17,291 nucleotides of DNA from CALRGE01 sp964365765. Lineage in GTDB: Bacteria > Patescibacteriota > Gracilibacteria > UBA1369 > 2-02-FULL-48-14. The stretch spans positions 1 to 17,291 of the forward strand of contig CAYIRB010000015.1 of NCBI GenBank assembly GCA_964365765.1, given 5' to 3'. The notes beneath the pieces were generated by a model. The model saw only the letters and a list, made by a program, of their open reading frames with translations. It searched no databases and was not told the origin of the DNA. How positions within the stretch are numbered: position 1 is the stretch's first letter; every line of letters starts with the position of its first letter. The position numbers were made by a program, and so were the translations under genes. Positions 9,026-16,368 of this stretch are shown piece after piece.

Positions 9026-9054
9026 AGTGTATATACGGCTCGACCAAAAGTCTA
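9026..9054 (-). promoter_or_regulatory. Weak candidate promoter for carA
   Basis: On the minus strand TAGACT (9049-9054) and TACACT (9026-9031) are separated by 17 bp, with 4 of 6 matches in each box. The predicted start lies about 8 nt before the carA ATG. It overlaps the promoter of the divergent channel gene, so the two could interfere with each other. Confidence 0.35.
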
Positions 9055-9069
9055 TATTTTTGCTATAAT
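9040..9069 (+). promoter_or_regulatory. Promoter of the channel gene, predicted leaderless
   Basis: A perfect -10 TATAAT lies at 9064-9069, with TCGACC (4 of 6 matches to TTGACA) 18 bp upstream at 9040-9045. The ATG at 9077 begins exactly 7 nt after the -10 box, so transcription would start at or next to the start codon. Confidence 0.7.
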
Positions 9070-9076
9070 CGACGTG

Positions 9077-9688
9077 ATGGACAATTCCACTTTTCTAACC
9101 AAATTTTTTGCGGGTGCCGTTGAATTCGGCAACCGGCATTTTACGGTTTCGGGATTATTGTTCAGGGATGACAAAAAAGTTTTCGCGAAAATAGAAATGT
9201 TATTGCTTTTATTGACCGTGCTTTCCGTGTCGGTTTTGTTTCAAATCGAAAACTTCTCTTTTTGGCCCGGTCTCGCGCTTTGCCTGATTTTTTCGCAGAG
9301 GGTGTTTGAATATTTGATTGTGTATTCGCGAAATTTTATATTGAGCCGCGGACGTGTTTTCACCGATTTTCCGGATAAAAAATCAAGAGGGGAATGGATT
9401 GTTATTATGTTTTTGTTAAATCTCTTGCAAGTGATTTTGGTATTCGCGCTTTGGTACAGGTTTTTGTCCCTTCATATTCCATCGGCTTTTTCACAGACGA
9501 TAGGTGTTTTGGACGGGTTTTATCTCAGCGTCATAACTTTTTTTACACTTGGTTTCGGTGATATAGTTCCGACCGCTCCGGTGACCAAGTTAATCGTGTC
9601 TTTTCAATCTTTCCTTTCTTTTTACACTTTATTGATTGTGATGAACGGTTTGATCGCGCATCATTTCGTAGGTAAGGACGGGCATTGA
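9077..9688 (+). CDS. Small potassium-channel-like membrane protein
   Basis: A 203-residue membrane protein with about four hydrophobic segments (about 41-57, 62-83, 107-127 and 170-194). A pore loop just before the last contains the selectivity-filter signature TLGFGD (157-162), the canonical TxGxGD of potassium channels. The pore region after it is TM-pore-TM, as in the two-TM ion channel family (Ion_trans_2). No C-terminal RCK/TrkA_N domain is present, and the tail ends a few residues after the last helix, so any gating ligand is unknown. An upstream start at 9005 is possible in frame but would overlap the carA start and the -10 box. ATG 9077 fits the promoter and removes a polar, non-conserved-looking 24-residue extension. 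Its stop overlaps the -35 box of the pyr operon. Confidence 0.85.
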   Translation: MDNSTFLTKFFAGAVEFGNRHFTVSGLLFRDDKKVFAKIEMLLLLLTVLSVSVLFQIENFSFWPGLALCLIFSQRVFEYLIVYSRNFILSRGRVFTDFPDKKSRGEWIVIMFLLNLLQVILVFALWYRFLSLHIPSAFSQTIGVLDGFYLSVITFFTLGFGDIVPTAPVTKLIVSFQSFLSFYTLLIVMNGLIAHHFVGKDGH

Positions 9689-9712
9689 CAGTTGGTGGTT
9701 TTGCCGTATAGT
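9685..9712 (+). promoter_or_regulatory. Strong promoter of the pyrB-pyrC operon, predicted leaderless
   Basis: A perfect TTGACA (9685-9690) and TATAGT (9707-9712) are 16 bp apart. The ATG at 9720 starts exactly 7 nt after the -10 box. The -35 overlaps the TGA stop of the channel gene. With no room for a leader, attenuation or PyrR-type leader control of the first gene is unlikely. Confidence 0.8.
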
Positions 9713-9719
9713 CTGTGTG

Positions 9720-9932
9720 ATGTTGGATAAACTTAAAGACTTTTTGACGGGTGATGATGAGATTGCTGATGCCCCTCTATATGCTCTCAGGTCGGAATTA
9801 ACGGGAGAGATTATGACGACTTGGCAAAGGGCGGCGGAGTTGACGAGACTGGTGGATTTGGAAAATCGCAGAGACGCTTCCGCTTGTGCAAATAGGCGGA
9901 ATGCGATAAATTCACCTAGGCTAAAGCAATAG
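9720..9932 (+). CDS. Unrecognised 70-residue protein, first gene of the pyr operon
   Basis: A small acidic-to-mixed soluble protein beginning MLDKLKDFLTGDDEIADAPL, with a helical middle containing TTWQRAAELTRLVDLENRR and a polar tail. I recognise no family and no cysteine or metal motif. The ORF has GTG 9717 immediately before ATG 9720; ATG is chosen because of the 7-nt spacing from the -10 box. It ends with TAG one base before the pyrB ATG, so pyrB translation is probably coupled to it. It could be a small regulator or partner of the pathway enzymes, or simply a translated leader ensuring pyrB initiation. Confidence 0.7.
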   Translation: MLDKLKDFLTGDDEIADAPLYALRSELTGEIMTTWQRAAELTRLVDLENRRDASACANRRNAINSPRLKQ

Positions 9933-9933
9933 T

Positions 9934-10845
9934 ATGAACCATTTACTACGCTCGGGGGACCTCACAAAACGAGAGCTCCTCAAGTTTTTTGAAAAAGCGG
10001 ATAAGTTTTTGCCGGTCGTAAAAGAAAAGAAAAAGTTGAAATTGGCGGAAGGAAAAATTTTGGCCACTTTGTTTTACGAACCCTCTACGCGGACGCGGTT
10101 TTCATTTGAGACGGCCATGATTCGATTGGGGGGCGCGGTGATTTCAAATGCCGACATGAACGCGACTTCTTCCGTCAAAAAAGGCGAAACGCTTTTTGAC
10201 ACCGCGAAAATGGTTTCCACTTACGCGAATATAATCGCGGTGAGACATCCTTCAAGCGGGAGTGTCGCCGACTTCGCGAAGGGTTCGAGCGTACCGGTTA
10301 TCAACGCGGGCGACGGACCGGGAGATCACCCGACGCAAGGACTGCTCGATATGTATACGATGTGGAAACATTTTGGAAAAATAGACGGCTTGACTGTGGG
10401 CATGGTGGGCGACTTGAAAAACTCGCGCGTTTTGCACGCGGAGTGCGAAATGTTGTCGAAATTCAAGGGCGTTGATTTCGTTTTTGTCGCTCCGAAAGGC
10501 TTGGAAATGCCGGCGGAAATCGTCAAGAAATTGAAAAAATTCAAGGTGGAAGTTACCGGCGATTTGGCGAAGGCCGTTGGGAGTTTCGATGTGCTCAGTC
10601 AAACCAGGATTCAAAAGGAGCGCTTTGGAAGCGATGAAGAATACCGTAAATATAAAGGAATTTACATTGTCACGAAGAGTTTGATGAAAAGGGCGAAAAA
10701 AAATATGATTTTGATGCATCCCTTGCCGCGCGTTGATGAAATCGAAACCGCTGTGGATTCCGATTCTCGAGCGAAATATTTTGAACAAGCGGGCAACGGA
10801 GTTGCCGTTAGAATGGCGATCATCGCTAAGTTATTGAATTTATGA
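9934..10845 (+). CDS. pyrB: Aspartate carbamoyltransferase, catalytic subunit
   Basis: PyrB joins carbamoyl phosphate to aspartate to give N-carbamoyl-L-aspartate. The 303-residue length is typical. The carbamoyl-phosphate loop is FYEPSTRTRFSFE with S51-T52-R53-T54-R55. The neighbouring-subunit loop is SSVKKGETL (K83 is likely the catalytic lysine). Other active-site residues are R104 in AVRHP, H132-P-T-Q135, R225/Q228 in SQTRIQKERF and HPLPRVDEI (262-270). The motif GDLKNSRV, usually GDLkygR, is slightly divergent. No pyrI regulatory subunit gene is present, so allosteric control of the enterobacterial kind is not expected from this window. The TGA stop overlaps the next ATG (10842-10845). 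Confidence 0.96.
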   Translation: MNHLLRSGDLTKRELLKFFEKADKFLPVVKEKKKLKLAEGKILATLFYEPSTRTRFSFETAMIRLGGAVISNADMNATSSVKKGETLFDTAKMVSTYANIIAVRHPSSGSVADFAKGSSVPVINAGDGPGDHPTQGLLDMYTMWKHFGKIDGLTVGMVGDLKNSRVLHAECEMLSKFKGVDFVFVAPKGLEMPAEIVKKLKKFKVEVTGDLAKAVGSFDVLSQTRIQKERFGSDEEYRKYKGIYIVTKSLMKRAKKNMILMHPLPRVDEIETAVDSDSRAKYFEQAGNGVAVRMAIIAKLLNL

Positions 10846-11207
10846 ATGTCGATTCTCAATCGCGTGGCGGGTTTGCCGAGGAAAACGCTTGGTACAATGA
10901 TGCAAAGCGGAATGCGCTAAATGATAATGTATCGAGATTTGTTTGTGCTTTCTCGTCGGAAGTGGCCGGACAACTGTCTCAAAAACTCGAAGTGCCGAAT
11001 CGTCCGGAGATGGGAAGAACTTTGCGTGAGGATTTGGCAAAATACCGATCGGTTTTAGACTCCTTTGTCGCGGAAAAAGTCGGTTTGGTGGAAACCGTCG
11101 CGGTTTTGCATCCAATCGTGATTGACTCCCTTCATTTTGTTCCCGTGGAACATGTTCATCTATTGATACGCAAGGCTTTGGACTCCATAGCAAAAATCGA
11201 GGTATGA
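10842..11207 (+). CDS. Unrecognised 121-residue protein between pyrB and pyrC
   Basis: It overlaps pyrB by ATGA at 10842-10845 and pyrC by ATGA at 11204-11207, the arrangement expected for translational coupling in a tight operon. The protein is soluble, without signal peptide or membrane segment, and looks largely helical, with a C-terminal stretch rich in Val, Leu and His (HPIVIDSLHFVPVEHVHLL). I recognise no family. Its position between two sequential pathway enzymes makes a structural or regulatory partner of PyrB or PyrC possible, but nothing in the sequence proves this. It lacks the CxxC zinc motif of PyrI. Confidence 0.8.
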   Translation: MNVDSQSRGGFAEENAWYNDAKRNALNDNVSRFVCAFSSEVAGQLSQKLEVPNRPEMGRTLREDLAKYRSVLDSFVAEKVGLVETVAVLHPIVIDSLHFVPVEHVHLLIRKALDSIAKIEV

Positions 11208-12457
11208 AAATAATTTTCGAGTCAGCTACATTCGTGACGCCCGAGGGCGGAATCGTTTCCGATCTTTTTGTGGAGAATGGAAAAATTGTGACGGTTTTTG
11301 ATAAGACTGAAGCAGATCGCGTTGTTGACTGTCGTGGAAAGTTTTTGATGCCCGGAGTGATTGATTGCCATGTGCATTTTCGCGAGCCCGGCGGTGAATA
11401 TAAAGAAGATTGGGAGAGCGGGTCGCGCGCGGCGGCGTGCGGCGGAGTTACGACGGTTTTGGATATGCCGAACACGAATCCGCCAACGGTGACAATCGAG
11501 GCTTTGGAGGCGAAGCGCGCTTTGGTTCGCGGACGAAGTTATGTGAATTACGGATTTTTCTTCGGCGTGAACGGAGAAAATTTTGATGAGATGGCGAATG
11601 CGCGCAATGTTCCCGGCTATAAAATTTATATGGGAAGTTCAACCGGGTCGCTATTGGCTGACAAGCCGGAAATTTGGGAGAAATCTTTTCGCGTCGCGAA
11701 GGCGCGAAATCTTCCCGTGGTCGTCCACGCGGAAAATGAAGCGAGCATAAAGGCGGGCGAACGCGGTTGCGAATGCGCGTTAATCGCCGTTACGGAAGCG
11801 ATTGAACTAAGGAAAAAAATCGGTAACAAACTTCATATCGCCCACGTGAGTTGTGCCCAAGAATTGAAAAAAATTCATGAAAATCACAGTGCGGAATTGA
11901 CTTGTGAAGTTTGTCCGCACCACCTCTACTTCAGTATGGACGACGTGCGTGACGGATACCTCAAAATGAATCCTCCTTTGCGCGGAGGAAACGACCTGCG
12001 CGCGCTTTGGGAGGGTCTGCGTTCGGGGACGGTGAACATTATCGCCACCGATCACGCCCCGCATTCGCTTGAGGAAAAGGCGCAAGAAATTTCGAAAGCT
12101 CCGGCGGGCGTGCCCGGAGTTGAATTCGTACTCCCGCTTATGCTCAACGAGGTGAATAACAAAATGCTTTCTTTCGAACGTTTAATCGAATTGCTTTGCT
12201 GGCATCCCGCGGATATTTTCGGAATTAAAATTAAAGGCAGGCTCGAAGTCGGCTATGACGCGGATTTGGTTCTGGTGGATATGACTATTGAAAAGACGAT
12301 TACGCGCGACATGGTATTGTCCAAATGCGGTTGGTCGCCTTATGAAGGTTACAAATTGAAAGGCTGGCCGGTTATGACGGTAGTCGGCGGAGAGATTGTC
12401 TGCGAGAATCGTGAAGCGGTTGGTGAAAAACTTGGCAAGGAGTGTGTTTTCAGCTAA
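11204..12457 (+). CDS. pyrC: Dihydroorotase
   Basis: PyrC closes carbamoyl aspartate to dihydroorotate. The 417-residue protein is of the long, type I amidohydrolase form. Metal and active-site residues are visible: H56-x-H58 in DCHVHFREPG, K140 in GYKIYMG (candidate carboxylated lysine), H175 in HAEN, H214 in IAHVS, the EVCPHHLYF block (235-243) and D283 in ATDHAPH. The C-terminal GRLEVGYDADLVLVD is the usual return of the small beta domain. A GAGG appears immediately before the ATG... too close to serve as a normal ribosome binding site, so start-stop coupling with the preceding gene is more likely. TAA stop. Confidence 0.95.
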   Translation: MKIIFESATFVTPEGGIVSDLFVENGKIVTVFDKTEADRVVDCRGKFLMPGVIDCHVHFREPGGEYKEDWESGSRAAACGGVTTVLDMPNTNPPTVTIEALEAKRALVRGRSYVNYGFFFGVNGENFDEMANARNVPGYKIYMGSSTGSLLADKPEIWEKSFRVAKARNLPVVVHAENEASIKAGERGCECALIAVTEAIELRKKIGNKLHIAHVSCAQELKKIHENHSAELTCEVCPHHLYFSMDDVRDGYLKMNPPLRGGNDLRALWEGLRSGTVNIIATDHAPHSLEEKAQEISKAPAGVPGVEFVLPLMLNEVNNKMLSFERLIELLCWHPADIFGIKIKGRLEVGYDADLVLVDMTIEKTITRDMVLSKCGWSPYEGYKLKGWPVMTVVGGEIVCENREAVGEKLGKECVFS

Positions 12458-12474
12458 AGTGATTCCTTAATACA

Positions 12475-12480
12475 TAAAAT
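12475..12480 (+). promoter_or_regulatory. Candidate -10 box (TAAAAT), predicted leaderless
   Basis: TAAAAT lies exactly 7 nt before the ATG at 12488, in the 30-bp space after pyrC. No good -35 is visible at the usual distance, so support is the -10 match and the spacing shared with two other genes in the window. Confidence 0.45.
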
Positions 12481-12487
12481 TAATTCT

Positions 12488-12994
12488 ATGAGTGAAATCA
12501 AAAGTATTTCTGAGCTCGTTGCCGACCAACATGAAAAAGATATATCGGCTCGCTACCGTAGGGCGCTTGTCGGCATTGCTTCCGGTTTCATGATTGGGTT
12601 GGCATCAGGAGTTTTTATTGATCGCTCGTTTCAAGCAAATCAAGCTCTGGAAACCGGCGATTCTAGTATTGATGATATGCAGGCAGTATATGCCAAAACC
12701 ATTATGGATAGTCTGAATATAAATGTGGATGGGTCGAGACCCGTCGATGTTTATGAAATTAAACCCGGTAGTGCTGAAAACGTGAGGGATATTTTTTTTA
12801 ATCTATCGACATCATTTGATTCCACGGAACTGAGAGATTTTGACGGTAGATTGGGTTCAATAGTAAATACGCTAAATTTTTTGGCAATTCAGCGTAATAA
12901 TCCTTGTGTAGTGGCACCTTTTCCGACGCTAATTGAGCAGGAACCGATGGCGCATGTGCAAATGGCGTGTTTTAAGATACCAGAAGCTGAATAA
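12488..12994 (+). CDS. Single-pass membrane protein of unknown function
   Basis: A 168-residue protein with a short, charged N-terminal tail (about 1-24), one hydrophobic segment (about 25-45, ALVGIASGFMIGLASGVFID) and a mainly polar remainder that is probably outside the membrane by the positive-inside rule (RYRR precedes the segment). C138 and C160... are the only cysteines I noted in the tail half. I recognise no family. It has its own -10 box and its base composition is more A/T-rich than pyrC, so it may not belong functionally to the pyr operon. Its last 23 bases overlap the 3' end of the convergent TSUP gene (12972-12994). Confidence 0.75.
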   Translation: MSEIKSISELVADQHEKDISARYRRALVGIASGFMIGLASGVFIDRSFQANQALETGDSSIDDMQAVYAKTIMDSLNINVDGSRPVDVYEIKPGSAENVRDIFFNLSTSFDSTELRDFDGRLGSIVNTLNFLAIQRNNPCVVAPFPTLIEQEPMAHVQMACFKIPEAE

Positions 12995-13700
12995 TGCTCG
13001 CTATCAATACAATGTAAATCAGGACTTTTATGTATTTATCGCCTTTTTCCATGCTCCAGCCGATTCCGACCCAGCTGCCGGCGCTGACTCCCAAAATCAG
13101 TGGCGCGGCGAATGTCCAATCGATCAATCCCTCCTTAAAAAAGACCCATGAAGTTACAAGACAGCTCAAAAAAATCATACTTTGATTGATACCGATTGCT
13201 TCGCGGAACGTGAAGCCGAGCATGATGGGGGCGAAAATCAGAATTGTTCCGGCGCCCATTCCGAATGCTCCCATATATATTCCAACCAGGATCGTGAATA
13301 TCGCGACAACGACGATGTTTTTCTTTCCGATGAATCGTATTTTTTTTGAAAAGGCATTCAGAAAAAGCGCCGCGAGCATTACGCCGACGGCCAAATATTT
13401 CATTTCCGTGTCGGTCAGATATTTCAGTATGAATGTTCCAAAGTAGGATATTACGCTGAATAAAATCGCTAATGGAATCGCCGTTTTATGATGGATTTTT
13501 TCGTGTCTGGAATATTGTAAAAGCGCAACTCCGCTCATGGCCAGCGCGACAAGTCTTCCGGTACCGATTGCCTCTTTAATCGGCAGGCCGAAAAATAATA
13601 GAAGCGGCATAACAATAAAAGCCATTCCACCTACGCTTGAAGCGTACAAAGCGGCCACAAAGCCGCCGATGAGGAATGTGAGAGTGCGGAGGATTTCCAT
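12972..13700 (-). CDS. TSUP (TauE/SafE) family membrane permease
   Basis: A 242-residue polytopic membrane protein with about eight hydrophobic helices. Two related halves are visible. The first has GGFVAALYASSVGGMAFIVM...GLPIKEAIGTG and the second GIYMGAFGMGAGTILIFA...FREAIGINQS, the inverted-repeat pattern of the TSUP (formerly TauE/SafE) family. Members move sulfite, sulfonates, thiosulfate or other small anions, mostly outward; the substrate cannot be read from sequence. ATG 13700 gives the usual short N terminus and leaves 10 bp after the zinc-ribbon gene. ATG 13742 would add 14 residues and overlap that gene by 32 bp. Both genes are probably co-transcribed. No terminator is visible in the convergent overlap with the 168-residue gene. 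Confidence 0.88.
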   Translation of the reverse strand: MEILRTLTFLIGGFVAALYASSVGGMAFIVMPLLLFFGLPIKEAIGTGRLVALAMSGVALLQYSRHEKIHHKTAIPLAILFSVISYFGTFILKYLTDTEMKYLAVGVMLAALFLNAFSKKIRFIGKKNIVVVAIFTILVGIYMGAFGMGAGTILIFAPIMLGFTFREAIGINQSMIFLSCLVTSWVFFKEGLIDWTFAAPLILGVSAGSWVGIGWSMEKGDKYIKVLIYIVLIASIIQLLVS

Positions 13701-13710
13701 GATAACTATT

Positions 13711-15375
13711 TCAATAAACCGCTTCCAAATAGCATTTTTCACAATAAACTTTTTCCGGGCGGTCCGGTGAGTAGCTCGTATTTATTGAGGTTTCGCATTT
13801 TGAACACTCACGTTGCCAAAGTTTCCCCGGATTCCTTTGATTCATTCGAACTTGATGCCTGCAGTTAAAACAACAACTTGGGATTGGGAGCTTGTTCGTT
13901 TTATAAAATTGAAGTTCTTGCGACAAAATTTTGTAATTTCTACCGCAATTTTCACATGCCAATATTTCTTTAGTAATAGTATCGGGTATATCTCCAATAT
14001 GATCTTGAATCTCGCAACTTTGGTCTTTGTAGTCTTTTTGGTTCGGATCTTTCCAAGCATATCCTTTTGCCATTGCATCTTCTTTTCTTAGCGGGTAATA
14101 GTCACACGCGACACTTTCATTATATGAAAATGGAGATAATTCGGCAGGGAAGAACTCGCCGTATTCTTTTCTTGAAGTCATGTCGGCAACTATTTGCTTC
14201 TTTAATTCTTCATATTCGGTCTGAGTGTATTGCTTGTTGAGAATGGAATATTCATTTTTGTGACGAAGGCCGATACATCCAAATAAATCTTTAGAGTGAT
14301 GACAGGCATTACAGTATTCGAGATTGCTCACCGTCCAAGAAGAATCACAAAATTTACAATTGTAGGAATTCACACAGCCGGCACTGATTCCCTCGTAGTT
14401 AAGTTCGGATGGCCAGCCTACAAACGTGCAATCTATGCCATCCTTCAAATCTTCGCATGATTCAAGATACGCACCCTCATAGACATTTTTGATATTGAAG
14501 CCCAACTCCACATTTTTGCTGTTAATAATATGGTCGCCGCTAACGTTTTCGGAATTTATAATAAAAGTGGCTCTGCGCGGATATTTTCGAAGAAATTCCG
14601 CAAATTTTTTACGAGCATCTCTAAGATTTTTGCGTGATCCGAGATCCAGTTTTGCCTTTTCTTTTTCGTACTCTTCTTTTGAATATTGTTTATTAAAAAT
14701 AAAGTATTGTTTGTTGCGAAGTCCGGCTGAAAATAAACAGTCCTGACAAGATTTACAGTCGTATAAAAAAGTGGAGTCACTACAATGACTGCAGTCTTGC
14801 GAAAATAAAAGCGAATAACATTCATCACAATCTACGCATTCATAACAATATTTGCTCTTATCGATCTGGGTGCAGTCGACGCATTGGAGACCGTCATGCA
14901 TTCTCCAACCGTAATAACAGTCTTCAGCAGCGTGACAGCCAAAAACCAGGTAACAATTTTTTGAGTAATTTGTGTAATTTGCATAATCGGAATTCTCACA
15001 GTATGAAGTAACAATTCCGAGGTGTGGGACTTTATTGAATAAATCTTTAAGTTGGTCAAAAAAAGTGCGGGAGGAATCATATTCTTGGCCGTAACTCTGT
15101 GCATCCCACTTATCGCTCCACCAACAGTCGTAACAGTAAACGGGGAATGGACTTCCCGCGTCATAAATTGCAAGAAATATTTTACTGCATAAGTCACATT
15201 TTCTTTGATAAAGATTTCTTTCATTGCGAAAGATCATTCGGCGTTGATTTCGGCATTCCGGACAGTAAGTCGGGTCCGGAACTTTTATTTTATCGTAAAA
15301 AGCCCTGTCTGAACTCGTTATTTCAAAACTGTTGCCGCATTTACTACAAACTTTCATGTTACTTTTATAGCTCAT
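13711..15375 (-). CDS. Cysteine-rich protein with duplicated zinc-ribbon pairs at both ends
   Basis: A 554-residue soluble protein with 42 cysteines by my count. The N-terminal domain (10-84) has four CxxC pairs at 10/13, 38/41, 60/63 and 81/84. The C-terminal domain (474-548) has four at 474/477, 502/505, 524/527 and 545/548. Spacing is identical (24, 18 and 17 residues between pairs), and I count about 29 identities in 75, so one arose by duplication of the other. The middle (about 126-215 and 307-370) is a ladder of short Cys/Tyr/Asp-rich units that looks like a beta-helix or serial metal-binding fold. Each ladder ends with a related block (GLRNKQYFIFNKQYSKEEYE at 218-237 and GLRHKNEYSILNKQYTQTEYE at 369-389). 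Similar zinc-ribbon proteins are, to my knowledge, common and uncharacterised in CPR genomes. Zinc binding is likely; a nucleic-acid or redox role is speculation. ATG 15357 is an alternative start. Confidence 0.85.
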   Translation of the reverse strand: MSYKSNMKVCSKCGNSFEITSSDRAFYDKIKVPDPTYCPECRNQRRMIFRNERNLYQRKCDLCSKIFLAIYDAGSPFPVYCYDCWWSDKWDAQSYGQEYDSSRTFFDQLKDLFNKVPHLGIVTSYCENSDYANYTNYSKNCYLVFGCHAAEDCYYGWRMHDGLQCVDCTQIDKSKYCYECVDCDECYSLLFSQDCSHCSDSTFLYDCKSCQDCLFSAGLRNKQYFIFNKQYSKEEYEKEKAKLDLGSRKNLRDARKKFAEFLRKYPRRATFIINSENVSGDHIINSKNVELGFNIKNVYEGAYLESCEDLKDGIDCTFVGWPSELNYEGISAGCVNSYNCKFCDSSWTVSNLEYCNACHHSKDLFGCIGLRHKNEYSILNKQYTQTEYEELKKQIVADMTSRKEYGEFFPAELSPFSYNESVACDYYPLRKEDAMAKGYAWKDPNQKDYKDQSCEIQDHIGDIPDTITKEILACENCGRNYKILSQELQFYKTNKLPIPSCCFNCRHQVRMNQRNPGKLWQRECSKCETSINTSYSPDRPEKVYCEKCYLEAVY

Positions 15376-15447
15376 TTAAGGGATATCTTCAATTAAACTT
15401 CCCAAAATCGGGAGAAAATGCTTAAATGGCCTAGCTAAACAAGAAAA

Positions 15448-16368
15448 ATGGCTGACCTCACGGTAGAATTCTGCGGCGTAAAATTCAAGAACCCAATAGT
15501 TCTCGCCTCAGGTGTTTTGGGTGTGACAGGTGACTCAATGGCGCAAGTTGTAAGAAACGGCGCGGGTGGAGTGACTACAAAGTCGCTTTGGCCTTACGAG
15601 CACAAGGGTCATCCGAATCCGACAATTATTTCGACGGAAAAATGGATGCTGAATGCCGTCGGTATTCCCGACGCGGGTCCGGAGAAAGCGGTGGAAGAAG
15701 TTGCGAGATACCGAAAGGTTGTGAAGGCGCCGCTTATTGTAAATATTGTCGGCGGTGCAATGGAAGACTATGAAGCGATTGCGAAAGAAGTCGTGAAAAT
15801 GAAGCCGGATATAATCGAGATAAATATTTCCTGCCCGAACGTTGAAGATGAATTTGGGAAGCCGATGGCTTGCTCCGTTGTTAAGTCGGCGGAGGTGACC
15901 AGAAGAGTAAAGAAGATAGCGGGCATTCTGCCCGTGATCGTGAAGCTTTCGCCGAATGTTGAGAATATTGTTTCGATTGCGCGAAGCGTGATGGACGCGG
16001 GCGCGGACGGAGTGACCGCAATCAATACGGTCGGGCCGGGAATGGCGATTGATATTGACAGCGCGCAGCCGATTTTGGCGAATCGCAGTGGAGGTTTAAG
16101 CGGGCCGGCAATCAAGCCGCTGGCGGTGAAATATGTCCATGATATTTACAAGAATTTGAAGTGCCCGATTGTTGGAATGGGAGGAGTATTGACCGGACGC
16201 GACGCGATTGAAATGATGATGGCTGGCGCGACTTTGGTTGGAGTCGGTTCGGCGGTTTGGTATCGAGGTCAGGATGTTTTTGGAAAAATTGTGAATGAAA
16301 TGAATGAATGGTGCGATGAAAACGGAGTTAAAAAAATTAAAAATATAATCGGAAAAGTGCATGCTTGA
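15448..16368 (+). CDS. pyrD: Dihydroorotate dehydrogenase, class 1B catalytic subunit
   Basis: PyrD oxidises dihydroorotate to orotate using FMN. The 306-residue length and sequence fit class 1B, which passes electrons to PyrK and then NAD+. C129 in NISCPN is the catalytic base of class 1 enzymes (class 2 has Ser). Also visible are the FMN/substrate segments ASGVLGVTGD, TTKSLWP (K45), MLNAVGIPD, PVIVKLSPN (K166), INTVGPGM, SGGLSGPAIKP and GMGGVLTGRDAIEMMMAGA. It is soluble, with no N-terminal membrane helix. The gene faces away from the zinc-ribbon gene across a 72-bp spacer in which I see no consensus promoter. It overlaps pyrK by 8 bp. Confidence 0.96.
   Translation: MADLTVEFCGVKFKNPIVLASGVLGVTGDSMAQVVRNGAGGVTTKSLWPYEHKGHPNPTIISTEKWMLNAVGIPDAGPEKAVEEVARYRKVVKAPLIVNIVGGAMEDYEAIAKEVVKMKPDIIEINISCPNVEDEFGKPMACSVVKSAEVTRRVKKIAGILPVIVKLSPNVENIVSIARSVMDAGADGVTAINTVGPGMAIDIDSAQPILANRSGGLSGPAIKPLAVKYVHDIYKNLKCPIVGMGGVLTGRDAIEMMMAGATLVGVGSAVWYRGQDVFGKIVNEMNEWCDENGVKKIKNIIGKVHA

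Noticed and set aside
9005..9076. Upstream ATG 9005 as start of the channel protein
   Set aside because: It would overlap the carA start codon and place the TATAAT box inside the coding region; ATG 9077 fits the promoter.
10252..10788. Minus-strand 178-codon ORF opposite pyrB
   Set aside because: It is antisense to pyrB, whose catalytic motifs are clear over this whole interval.
15400..15413. Hairpin TCCC-AAAATC-GGGA between the zinc-ribbon gene and pyrD as terminator or operator
   Set aside because: The stem is only 4 bp with no T-run and lies between divergent genes, where a terminator is not expected.
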